Source of the DNA: Miscanthus floridulus | Lineage: Eukaryota; Streptophyta; Magnoliopsida; Poales; Poaceae | Assembly (NCBI RefSeq): GCF_019320115.1 | Contig: NC_089584.1 | Location: forward strand, 74,431,533-74,495,532 | DNA: 64,000 nt | Direction of reading: 5' to 3' | Shown: positions 21,618 through 32,444 of the stretch, piece after piece | Layout of the letters: the number at the start of each line of letters is the position of its first letter | Numbering within the stretch: the first letter of the stretch is position 1 | The notes under the pieces: model-generated | Seen by the model: the letters and a program-made list of their open reading frames with translations, nothing else | Database searches by the model: none | Told to the model about the DNA's origin: nothing | Position numbers and translations under genes: made by a program

Positions 21618-22260
21618 AATATGTAGAAGATCATAAGATAACTATGCTTCCAATGAGGAAACCGATGATAGTTAAGTCCCCAAGAGGAGAAATAAAGGCA
21701 GACCACACATGCCCAAAAGTTAGTCTTGACATAAAGGGGGTGAACTTCATGGCAAACCTTATCGTTTTGGAGTTAATGGAAACTGATGTTATCCTAGGAC
21801 AAGGATGGCTATCTGCTTGTAAAGGAGTGATTAAGTATGCCCAATGTTTGGTTCTTCTAACAACACCATTAGGAGAAAGAATTGAGTATGAAGGTATTCA
21901 GCCTGTACCTGAGGATAATGTGGATAAGAAGAGAAAGGAGGTCTCAACAGAGAAAGAATTGGGAAGCAATCAACATTCGAGTTCTACTACATTGTCACGT
22001 CTAGCTCTAATCCCTAGTCAGATAAACTCAGACTCTAAAGAATTAGAAGTTTCTCAAGCTAAGATTACTCCACCCTTTCCACATGAGGTATGCATAGATG
22101 GGTGGACAATCACCTACAAGGAGTTTCATCCCCGAAAGATCAAGCGAGCTAAAAAGTGGTCTAGTCAAACAAAGATGAACTTTCAGAGTCAGAAAGCTAA
22201 CAAAACACCAAGCAACAATTCCGTTGAGTATGACATCACAAAAGATCTAGCTAGGAGAAG
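21618..22260 (+). pseudogene. Tekay/Del-like gypsy protease fragment
   Basis: The frame is open from the gap edge to the copia insertion at 22261. It matches the C-terminal half of a chromovirus protease and the protease-RT linker: PMIVKSPRGEIKA, ANLIVLELMETDVILGQGWL, then GVIKYAQ and a hydrophilic linker (IKRAKKWSSQ, ITKDLARR). The catalytic DSGA segment would lie in the N gap. Its continuation appears as an RNase H-like fragment near 43.9 kb, so the copia element split this gene. The RT domain is not visible on either side and was apparently deleted. Confidence 0.7.
22256..22260. other. Left target-site duplication AGAAG of the copia element
   Basis: AGAAG precedes the first copia LTR and is matched by AGAAG right after the third LTR (42772-42776). 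Confidence 0.85.
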
Positions 22261-23410
22261 TGTAAGTGCATCTAGCCCTTTAGTGGGTTTTGGTAAATTG
22301 AATGACAACACAATTAAAGGTCTAATAAGTTTGCTAAGTGTTGAACAGGAAATTGAGTTTATTGCATATACTTGTGGGTTGTGTATTAACAAGTATATAC
22401 AAGGTTCAACTAGTAGGCAAACTTAATGATATGCCACATTGTGTTAAAGTGAATGCCAAACTGTGTATTGTTGTATTGGAAGTTTTTGGAAGCAATCTAG
22501 TTCAAGCAAAAGACAACAATGCAAATGGAATCAATAAAATGGCTTTTATGTTGTGGGATATCATAGCATCATGTGAAAGCAAACATACTTGGTAAATGAC
22601 AATGTATAGTGGATATAAGTCGGTCTCTACATTGATTTGCTTACATGGATGAATATATGAAAGATCAATTGGAATGTCAAGCCAAAATGAGAAGGGAATA
22701 AGGAATTATGAATTGGCTTGACCATATTGATGTTGATCCATGTATGTCTCTATGTGAGACAAATTGAAGCTTGATTGATCTCAACATTCATATCTAGAAA
22801 ATATTCAAGCAAGGATCAAAATATTGAAGAAATGGTTTTCAATGGATGCTTAATATAATGTGACTTAAGTATGGCTTGATAGGGTGAAGATAGCAAGGAA
22901 AGGGCTTCGAGGTACTAAGCGAAGGTGAAGGGCAAGCGACGGCTTGGCGACCGAGGTACCATGGCTAAGGTGAAGAAGAGAGTACTTGCATTGAGTCGAG
23001 GTACTAATCAAGCTATGAGGAGTCATATTGTGTTGAGGATCAAATCATTAGTGGAAGTGACTTGAAGCCATGAAGGTGAACTCATAGTATGGAAATGGTT
23101 CAAGTCACATAATCAAGGTATAATGAGAATGAGGAAAACATATTCGATAATAGAAGTTTTCAATTGCCAAATGAAGTGGCAACCAGCTCAAAGGCATTTA
23201 CATTCTTTTATGCTTTGAATTTGAGTTTAGGAAAAGCCGTACTATAAAGAGGGATTCTAGTACAGTTGGTCAACTGTGCAACCAGATGCTCAAAACTACA
23301 GATCTATATCCTCTTACCCAGCCAAAGCAGCCAGCCAAAAATCTCCAGATTCTACCTGTTTTGGCTAGGGCGGCAGTGCCGCCCATAAATGACCGTTGGG
23401 ACCCAAGAGG

Positions 23411-23418
23411 TATAAATA
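23411..23418 (+). promoter_or_regulatory. TATA box in copia LTR1
   Basis: TATAAATA in GAGGTATAAATACC. It is conserved in LTR2 (about 33599) and LTR3 (about 41945) and is the probable core promoter of the LTR. Confidence 0.6.
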
Positions 23419-24116
23419 CCATTTGGGCCGACCCACAATGGTGAGCCTTCTTCTCCAATAGTTTAGTTCAAAACTGAACAGACCAAAGCTCACCTCTCTC
23501 TCCTCCACTTGTTGCTCCTTCATCCCTCAAGCAAATCCTTGATTCCAACCATCAAAACTTGAGAGAAAAGGCAGCAAAACTCGATTGGAGAGAAGATCCA
23601 CTGATTCCCAAAGTCTAAGAGCATTTGGTTCATGTTTGGCCGGCGGTTCTAGGGTTTGTTACTCTTGGAGCTTGCTCCTAGCCGGCTAGGCGTCGCCCTT
23701 GTGCTTGCCAACTTGTGTGGCAGCCTTGGGAGGTTTGTAACCTCATCCTGCAGCTAAGAAATTACCCCTCACTTCAAGAGTTCATTCTCTTGATTTGAGA
23801 ACAAGGGCAAGGCAAGCCTTGGTGGCGAGCCAATCCTTTTATGGATGCCTCAACAACGTGGACTTAGGCAAGCCTTGGTGGTGAGCTGAACCATAGGGAT
23901 AAATTTTGTGTCTCGCGTGCTTCACTTTGTGTTCTTGCTGGTTCAACTCTTTGCTAGCTGTTGTTAGGGTTTCGTAGCTCGATCCTCTCTTGTGTGAGAT
24001 TTCTGTGGTATCCAGTCTTCGAACTAGATTTTGTCTTTCTGTTGCAGGATTGAGCAGTTGAGAGGGTCAGGTTACTATCTGTGAAATATCAACGCTGTCT
24101 GCTTTATTTTTGAAGA

Positions 24117-24151
24117 GCGGCAGTGCCGCCCTATAAGGCCGGCAGTGCCGC
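24117..24151. repeat. Paired palindrome in LTR1
   Basis: GCGGCAGTGCCGC at 24117 and CCGGCAGTGCCGC at 24139, start-to-start 22 bp. The same arrangement occurs in LTR2 (34300) and LTR3 (42649). Confidence 0.85.
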
Positions 24152-24243
24152 CCTCTGTTCTAACAGAGTTTTGAGTTGAATTTTTACAGGCCTATTCACC
24201 CCCCCCCTCTAGGCCTCCTAGATGACATCAAGGTCCTTTCAAT

Positions 24244-24257
24244 TGGTATCAGAGCCT
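24244..24257 (+). other. Primer-binding site of the copia element
   Basis: TGGTATCAGAGCCT two bases after LTR1, complementary to initiator tRNA-Met. Confidence 0.92.
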
Positions 24258-24294
24258 GGCTCTCAATTTTGGGCTTAACCGCCTTGAGAGAACG

Positions 24295-26523
24295 ATGTCG
24301 ACAAGTGAGGAGGTATCTCTAGAACTTTTACTTTTAGATGGCTCAAATTATACATCTTGGTCTGCTAGTGTGCTTGATGTTTTTAGGACCATGGGTCCTC
24401 AAATAGAGCAGATTGTAGATGTGAGCATTTCACCTCCTCATGATGATTTGATCTACTTATCTAGAGAGGAAGTGAAATGCTTACAACTCAATGCTCAAGC
24501 TGCTAATGTCTTATTTAGTGCTTTGAGTGAAGATGTACTTGATGATGTCATATTTGGAGATGATAAACCACTTGGTGATGCTCATATCATTTGGACCACG
24601 CTCAAGGAAATGTATGGCAACTCCAAATGTGAAGGAGAGCAACCTCTCATTGGAAAAACCACTTGAGGAATGCTCAACTTCATCGACAAATGATGAGCCT
24701 CAAGTGATTCTCTCAAAAGGCCTATTTGATCATTGCCACATCCACTTCCTCGCCAACATATGACTTATTGGATGGTAATGAAATAGTTGGTGAGAACAAT
24801 ATTTTTACATGTGGTACTTCTACTTTCTTTAGTTCTTGTGAGACTAACATTTTGAAGGAAGAAGAAGCTTGTGATCGGTGGAAGCCAAATGATGAATCCA
24901 CCTTACCAAGAAGCTCAACTCTCTATACCACTTCACATATCGGTCTCATGGCAAAGAAAGAGAAGAAAGTGGCAAGTGAGAGTGAGAGTGACAGTGATAG
25001 TGACAGTGGTAGTGATGATGATGAGATCAATCAACACCTTGCACGTCTAAGCAAGAAAGACAAGTTGATAGTGATCAAGTTCATAGAGAAGATTCAAGAG
25101 CAAGAAGAAGATCTCTACAAGCAAGAAGAGCTTCTTGTTGAAAAGATCAAATGCTTGGAGAAGTTGACCAAAAAGCATGAAAAGCTTAAGTGCTCTCATG
25201 CTAGCTTGGTCCAAAGGTATGAAAACTTGTTAATTGAGCAAACTCATACTATTAACTCTCTATCTTGTGTTGCTCAATTAGAAGATCAGAATTATATGCT
25301 CAAAGACAAGTTGGAAAGGCTTACTAGCAAAAATGAGACTTTGCAAGAAAGTCATGATGGGCTTTTGTGCTCTCATGAGAAGCTTATGGAGTCTCATCTC
25401 ATGCTAGAAGTGGCTCATGAGGTTGTGGTAACAACGGTAAAATCATACCAACCTCACACTCACAAATGCACATATACACAAGTTTCATCTATTTTATCAT
25501 GTGCTAACAAGTGTTGCTCTCAAGCAAGCCAACCTTCCAGTTGAGCATGTAATTGTAGAAACTTGTGATGATTTCATTGCAAAAGAAAACGAACAGCTCA
25601 AGGAAAAAGTTGAAATGCTAAAAAGGGACTTGATTCAATGGAAGGGCAAGTGCAATGCTCAACCTTCTCAAGATAACCATGAAGACATGGTGAAGAAGCT
25701 TGAGAAGGGATCAACCGATGCATGCATCAAGCCTTATCAAAAGGGTTACAAGTCCAACAATGGCAAAGTGAAGGGGATACTTAAAGAAGTGCAATCTGTC
25801 CAGAATGCAGTAGTTCAGCCAGCTGCACAGACTGCGGCAGTGCCGCACCCCTAAGGGCGTCAGTGCCGCACCTGGATAGAACAGGAAAGTTCCCAAGGCC
25901 ATCAAGGTGCAACATCAATCAAAGAAGACTCTCATCACTTGCTTCAAGTGCAAGAAAGACAGGTCACCATGTCAGAGATTGCCCCTTGAAGAAAGAAGAG
26001 AAGGGCTTGAGCAAGATCCAAGAGAAGAAGAAGATGGCTCATGTCAAGTTCTCCAACATGGGACACAATGCTTCTATGTGTTCCAACAAGGTCGATGATC
26101 AAGCCACACTTCCAAAGAACAAGACAAGAAGAAGCAAGAGGAAGTGTTATGGTTGTCATGAGAAGGGACATGAAATTGGCTCATGTCCTAATAAGAAAAG
26201 TGAAGGCTTGTCATCATCAACAAAGAGGTTCATTAGCAAGGTAGCAAGCAAAGTGCAAGAAGAGAAGGCTAGAAAGAACAAGAACCAGCCTATGCTACAC
26301 TTGCAAAGGAAAGGGACATTTAAGTAAGGATTGTCCCATGGGTAACACTTCTAAGCTCAACTTGTCAATTGATTTAAATATGCTTAGGAGGCCCAAAAAT
26401 GACACTTGTGCTAGAAAGGTGATTGGTTCACCATGTGCTAGCACACAGGCCATTTGGGTGCCTAAGTCTCTTGTGACTAACCATAATGGACCCAACATAG
26501 TTTGGGTACCAAATTGTGCTTAG
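24295..26523 (+). pseudogene. Gag of the SIRE/Maximus-like copia element
   Basis: The structural protein. It starts at ATG 24295, 38 bp after the primer site. The N-terminus is a UBN2-type gag domain (LLLDGSNYTSWSASVLDVF, then DDVIFGD...AHIIWTTLKEMYG), truncated at about 24640. A second frame (24726-25544) is a Ser/Asp-rich segment (SESESDSDSDSGSDDD) followed by a long coiled coil of Lys/Glu/Leu heptads. A third (25501-25854) has the KENEQLKEKVEMLKRD helix. CCHC knuckles lie at about 25935-26345: a frameshifted CFKCKK/TGHHVRDC, a degenerate GHNASMC, CYGCHEKGHEIGSC and CYTCKGKGH. The C-terminus (AIWVPKSLV...IVWVPNCA) ends at the TAG at 26521-26523. At least four frameshifts break it. A palindromic pair lies inside at 25834-25869, next to one of the frame breaks. 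Confidence 0.85.
25834..25869. repeat. Paired palindrome inside gag
   Basis: GCGGCAGTGCCGC at 25834 and GCGTCAGTGCCGC at 25857, start-to-start 23 bp. A stop codon falls between the two copies in the upstream gag frame. Confidence 0.8.
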
Positions 26524-26570
26524 TAAGTGTTGTAGGTACTTGAAGGTGATATGAAGCTTCGGGGTGCTTG
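26524..26570. other. Short segment between gag and the duplication breakpoint
   Basis: 47 bp after the gag stop that is not part of the duplicated unit. The missing pol would normally begin here. Confidence 0.5.
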
Positions 26571-27036
26571 AGCAAGTTGATTGAAAATATTCACTCAAGC
26601 TATCAATCAATTCACATTGCATATTCTTATATGGTTGACCCGAAGATGAATCTAATGGAAATACTTCAAACTTCATATTCACCTCGGTAACTAGTACCTA
26701 ACCCTTGCTAGCTAGCCACTTGACATGTGTAGTCTCTAATAGTTCACAAATATATGTGTGTTTGTGAATTATTAAGAGTGGCTAGAGTACTTCAAGTCTA
26801 AGTGAATCATTTGCCATATGATGCTTTTAATGGCTCTCTAGTAGAGCAAGATCTTATTCATGTTGTAGGTAATGAGGAACCACCTTGTGGAGCAATCAAG
26901 AAAATGGCCATTGGTGATATAAGACCACAAGAAGTACATGCTACAAAAGTGGAAGCTCCTCAAGTTGCTGCTGTACCAAATTCCGCTGACAACTCTGATG
27001 CAGAGGTGCAGCACACCCCTGCTGCAAATCAGTAGG

Positions 27037-27070
27037 GCGGCAGTGCCACACCCAAGGGCGGCAGTGCCGT
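27037..27070. repeat. Paired palindrome in interior copy 1
   Basis: GCGGCAGTGCCAC at 27037 and GCGGCAGTGCCGT at 27058, 21 bp apart. The counterpart in copy 2 is at 35367-35401. Confidence 0.8.
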
Positions 27071-30000
27071 CCCTCCTACATAGTAGCAGCTGACTCCACT
27101 CTAGTTCGTGGACAAATCTACAACCTTCATATGTGCAAGATGAAGATGAAAAGACCACCATCATCCATTACAATCAAGAAGGGTGGTAACATCTAAATCT
27201 CAAGTGCAATTTATTTGAAACTAAACTCCTTTGTGTCTTGTGTAGCCACTTAGGATAATAGAAGCACTTGAGGATATTCATTGGTTGCTGGTCATAGAAT
27301 AGAAATATGATCAAAATTGAATTGATCATCCACATCAAGCAACATAGGTGACTTGACTTTCCTTTGTGGACTTCAAACCAAGAAAAACAAGATGAAGCAA
27401 GTTTATGTTCGTGCACATTATGAGTTGGTTTGATGGATTTGGAATCTTGGTACACATTGGAGGATACAAGTAGATTTCAAAATGGCCAAGAATAAAGAAT
27501 CAAGCTCAAGTCAAGTAAAGGACTTATTACTCACAAGTCAAGAACTTCCTACTTGATGGAATCTTGTCATATGTTAGATTGCCAAATTCTCATTCTCATC
27601 TTATGGGCATCTACATGCTATAATGGTTGTGAGTATCTCTTGGCATAGTTCAAATTGATTACACTATTGTTGCCATGACCTAGACATAGAGTGAAAATCT
27701 CAAGTTCTTAAATGAATAAAGTGCTATGTGAGAAATTCAAATACTTAGAGCACTTATAAAAGGAGACTTTAATCTATGGCTAGAGTTGTGAGACTAATCT
27801 TTCTCTCTAAGTGATTTATGTAGTCTCACTAAATGAGAATGTGTTTCTCAAATAGAGTGTGCTATTATATGAAGGCTATCAATCCAAAACCATGTGATGT
27901 ATTTTCTCTCTAGCTAATTTGGATTAGATTTGTCTATGTTAGCCACTCACCATAATATGGCTTAAATCTGCCCTTTGGACTTAAATGACCAACCATGCAC
28001 ATTTACATTTCCATTCCACTCAAAAGAATGTGCATGAGACATCAAGGGAGATTTAGTCCATGTTATGAGGTTTCTCCATTTTGGTAACCCACTTGTCATC
28101 CACATATAAATGGTTACTAAATGGAAAACTAGTGCTTGTGTTACTAATGTCTTCTTGTGATTGAGCTTATTTATAGAAAATCAATAAGAAGATGTTGTGC
28201 TAATTTAATTCACAAGCTTAAAGGTTATTCTTCACCTAAAGAAAGATGTTGCTGCTAAAGACCATTTAGATCAAAAGTTTCAATTTCGCTTGAATCAAGT
28301 TTGAGGTTGATTCGAATAAGCTATATAGGAAGAATTCACAAGATTACGAGTGTTGATGAGAGGACTGAATGGATATAACATCTTGTATGTATTCTCAACT
28401 GAAATCACCTCAAAGATTGGACAGGAAAAGAAGAAGAATCATCGATCATCAAATCTGTCCAGAAAATTGCAAATCTGAGTTGACTGCCTTCAAGCATCGA
28501 TTTGGAGATTCAAATGCTGATAAATTGACCTAAAACTTTGTGAGCATGCTATACACATCTAGTACTTGTTGCTGTACAATTGGTATGAAGATTGGTTTGG
28601 AAGAAAATCAGTTTTGAGTTGGTTTCTGTCAGCTTCAACAGTGCAGTTTCAGATTTGAGCAGTTATGGTAGAAAATTATTTTCACTGACCAAATGGAGTT
28701 CAAATGATCTAATTTTTTAGAGAAGTTAGAGGACTCATAGATGAAGATCTCTACCAATTTTCATGCATATTGGGCTAGTGATCTGAGAGATATGGATTTT
28801 TTTCTAGGATGACAGAATATGAAAACTGACTGAATGGAATTGGATTGCATTGTGGCAACAAGATTGAGTTAGCTCTCAAGTTGGTCATGAAGAATCAGCA
28901 AATATGAGAAATATAAATTTGGTCTAAAGGAATTTCAATGAAAGAAAAGAACTCACACAAGGGTCCAAATAAGTTGCAATCAGAGCACAAGCAGCAGCAA
29001 GTGATTGAAACTAGTTGGAACAAGAAGTAATCAGCTGAGACTATTGATTTGCAAGCAGTTTCAAGGAGTTCAAATCAGTTGAAGTATAGTGCAAGTCACT
29101 CCCTTGACCTCATATTGTTAACGTGCTTAAGTGAACTTTGTGTACTCTTGTATGCACAAATTTAGGGGGAGCTTAGCCTATATCTTGTGGGATTATTGGT
29201 TTCTTTCAAGTGTTTGATGTGCCAGTCCCACACATGGAAAAAGGAGGATGGGTAGTTCCTTTGGATTCTCTAGGTGTTTCACAATTATTCTAGGAGGTCT
29301 CGGTCTTTATAAACCAAGTGCTCCTGGTTTAAATGTTGAATGTCCCAATCCTTTAAATGGACCTAGATTTGGATGAGATGGAGAAAATAATTGAAGAGTG
29401 GGCTTTCATTGCTATTTCTCCTCTCTAAGTGCTCATCAAGTACCTATGATCCATCCCATTGATCTCCCAGGATCTTATCAACAAAGAGTGGTAACTCCTA
29501 GTTCATAACTTGCAAATTTCATGAATTTTACCTTTGCTCTCTGTGTGAGTTGCTCTAGGTAAAGAAAGAACTAGGAAACTAATATGGATCTTGGATGATC
29601 ACAAGAGCTCAGTTTTACCACATTTCATCAAGTGAGAACTATAGCCATCCAAATCATTGAAGTCTCACCTATGATGGTCATATCGATGAAAATTTATGTG
29701 GTGATCTATCTACCTTGGTGGTGGTATGTTTCCTTGGCATAATTTCAATTGTTGCAAATTTATCATGCCTTGACCAAGATATAGGATGAACTTCCCTCGA
29801 CTCTTAAACCGATTCTAGTGCATTTCACAAGTAATTCAAGCACTTGATGCACATATTAAGGGGGAGCCCATCCTATGCCTTGTGTCTTTTAAGACTAACC
29901 TTTTCTTCTAGTGAATTTGTGTAGTCTCTTGCTGAGAATGAGTCTCTCATGAGTATGCTACATTGACTCAATCCAAATTGGTTATCTCTCATATTCATTT

Positions 30001-30485
30001 GGATTGTATTTTTATCTCTTAAGTAGCTACTCTCCATAATATAGCTTAAATTCCCTTGTTTGGACTTAATTGACCAAAAGTGCCTATGTTCTTGCCTTCC
30101 ACATGTATATGTATGCACTATCAAAAAAAGGAATTTAGTCTATGTTATAAGGTTTTGCAATTAGTGATCTACATGCCTTCCACATCCAAAATGATCACTA
30201 GTTGTGAAATTCTCTTGTGCAATTTAATGCTATCTCTTGTCTTTATGAGCATTTCCTAGGCAACATCAAATGTCCAGATCCGATGAGAGTAGTTGTTAGA
30301 TTGTGAGTTTGAGAGTCGCTCAAAACTCTATTTTATGAAATATGCTACTTTGTGACTAAATTTGCTTTGGATATGGACATGTATTCATGGTTACTGTTTT
30401 AGCTTGTCATATTCTGAGTTTAGATTGTTTTATATTCATATGATCTGCTGTAGGAATCTGATTGCTACCTGACTGATATAGTCAG

Positions 30486-30522
30486 GACGGCAGTGCCGCC
30501 CTCTGTGGCCGGTAGTGCTGCC
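30486..30522. repeat. Paired palindrome in interior copy 1
   Basis: GACGGCAGTGCCGCC then GGCCGGTAGTGCTGCC, about 22 bp apart. The counterpart in copy 2 is at 38815-38852. Confidence 0.8.
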
Positions 30523-31083
30523 CTGTGCTGTATTAGCCAGAGTCTTGTGTGCTTGAACTGATATAACCTATCATATGCATCACTCTTATTCCTGTGACAC
30601 TTTGTTTAGCACCCCACAGCAGGCATGGATGTAGAGGGAGGTTCCCATCACACCTAAAATGTGAATTGTGGCCTTTCATGCCAAATTGAGAATTCAAATC
30701 TCTATTCACATATTTAGGAGGAGGCTCCTACACCCATGGTTCGAAAATCTCAGTTTAGATTTCATATCTTTTGTAAGCTCTAATGAGATTTATCGAGATG
30801 ACAAGCAGGGAATCGAAAAATGAGGATGATGTACAGGTTGCAGGTGTCCTAATTACAAAAGGTGACATTATGAGATACGGGCATTCATTCCAATTGGCAT
30901 CAACTAGTGAAGATCCTTTCAATAGAACAACACTCGCACTTGTTGATCTTTGGGATTTCTCTTGGTTGGGCTAGATAGCTCTCGAAACAAGCTTTCCAGA
31001 AAGTCCAAGATCACTAAAAACAGAGTTCGGAGTAAAGAGATATGACGTTTTCCATGAGGTGACCTGTGCTGATTCTGAGAGCT

Positions 31084-31117
31084 GCGGCAGTGCCGCGCAT
31101 AAGGGCGGCAGTGCCGC
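31084..31117. repeat. Paired palindrome in interior copy 1
   Basis: GCGGCAGTGCCGC at 31084 and again at 31105, both perfect, 21 bp apart. The counterpart in copy 2 at 39413 has substitutions. Confidence 0.88.
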
Positions 31118-32139
31118 ACCTGTACAGGTCTTGATGGCTAGTTTTTGAACTCCAATGGCTAGTTTTGGTTTTGGGTGTATATATACTCATCCCATGGCCC
31201 CTGGGCTAGCTGCTGACGACCAAAACATTACAAAGCCTTGTGAAGACTCTCTCAATTGGTGTCAAAATTATGAAGATCATATTTCAATTGGTATTGATTG
31301 ATAATCTTTAACTTGGTATATCAAGAAATATGTCTTCAGCTGATATCTCAATATGACAACAAGAGCTAGCAATGGACTTTCAATTGATATCAAGCACAAG
31401 TTTATGATATCTCCTTGAAAATGATGATGATGAGAGATGGGCACAAATGAAATTATCTTGCATAAAGAAGTACTAGTCCCATCAAAGCACTAAATCCAAG
31501 TATTGAAATCATCTTCATGGTGGAGATTATGAGGCTTAGAACAAAGGTATATCGCTCCATGAACTCATGTGTTACCTTTGTGCATCTAGGCCTTTACATG
31601 CTAGTGTGTGCATGTGTATGCAATTTTTGAGTCACACCATAAGTTTGTTCTTGTGGTGGCGATTAGAGAATTCTTTAGATATTTGGTTGATACCTCTTGT
31701 GGTGATGGCATGAGTTTGTCTCATGTTATACTATCATCTAAGTGAGGTATGAGCCAAATATGCTAACCTCTCAAGAATCTTGACCTAAAAGTTGCATACT
31801 TTGTTTGGTAGAAAATAGGTGAGAAATCCTATATGCTAAACTTTTACCTACTCTTGCCCTCACTTATCGACCAATCATTTCTTCCTTTTGGTGGAGAGAT
31901 CCTTTTTGGAGATTAATACCAAAGGGGGAGAAATATTGGGGGAGAATGTAAGGGGAGAGAGATTGATATGAGGATGGAAAGGGGTAAAGGAGAGGCATAC
32001 ATATAAGATTTAAAAAATATTATTGTGGTATGTGCAAGGATAGTTTAAATTGATGCTCTTGATAAGGACCATTTATGCTAGTGTGTGGCATTCATACCTT
32101 GAGTGATGCTTGTTTTCTCCTGTGCTGGTCAGGCAAGGT

Positions 32140-32173
32140 GCGGCAGTGCCGCTCTCTGGTGCGGCAGTGCCGC
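32140..32173. repeat. Paired palindrome in interior copy 1
   Basis: GCGGCAGTGCCGC at 32140 and 32161, both perfect, 21 bp apart. The counterpart in copy 2 is at 40466/40487. Confidence 0.88.
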
Positions 32174-32430
32174 CCTCTGTAGGTTAGCAATCTTTGAGTG
32201 CATGAACTATCATGAGCATCATGGTTATCATGTTACACCTTGCACCCCATGGATGCCAAGATATTGGAGAGTTCCCACACTTCATCTTAAATATGTGCAT
32301 TTGGCATTTGATGCCAAAATTTGAATTCCTTCAATGCACACATTTAGGGGGAGCTCACTATATAATAGGATTCAAAATCTTAATGTTTATCAATCTCTTG
32401 TAAGCTTTAGTTGTGTTGTCATCAATCACC

Positions 32431-32444
32431 AAAAAGGGGGAGAT
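32431..32444 (+). other. Polypurine tract before LTR2
   Basis: AAAAAGGGGGAGAT directly precedes LTR2 (TGTAAGTGC). The identical tract precedes LTR3 at 40757-40770. Confidence 0.9.

Larger units (their letters stand above)
22261..24241 (+). repeat. LTR1 (5' LTR) of the copia element
   Basis: 1981 bp from TGTAAGTGCATC to AAGGTCCTTTCA. It shares nearly all sequence with LTR2 and LTR3. It contains a TATA box (23411-23418) and palindromic GCGGCAGTGCCGC motifs at 23370 and 24117/24139. Confidence 0.95.
26571..32444 (+). other. Copia interior copy 1, non-coding with pol remnants
   Basis: About 5.9 kb with no protease, RT or RNase H motif. A short frame at 26802-27035 (GSLVEQDLIHVVGNEEPP, then AIKKMAIGDIRPQEVHATKV) looks like the hinge between integrase and RT of copia elements, so most of pol was deleted and only a scrap remains. 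The rest is AT-rich with several purine-rich TTAGGGGGAGCT-type tracts (29165, 29852, 30715, 32343) and diverged internal repeats (compare 27660-28150 with 29755-30200). Palindromic pairs occur at 27037, 30486, 31084 and 32140. Confidence 0.7.

Noticed and set aside
21425..21706. A minus-strand frame running through the N gap
   Set aside because: It consists largely of unknown residues from Ns and has no coding support.
26802..27035. A 78-codon frame after copia gag as a separate small gene
   Set aside because: Its sequence resembles the integrase-RT hinge of copia polyproteins and recurs in the duplicated unit. It is a pol remnant.
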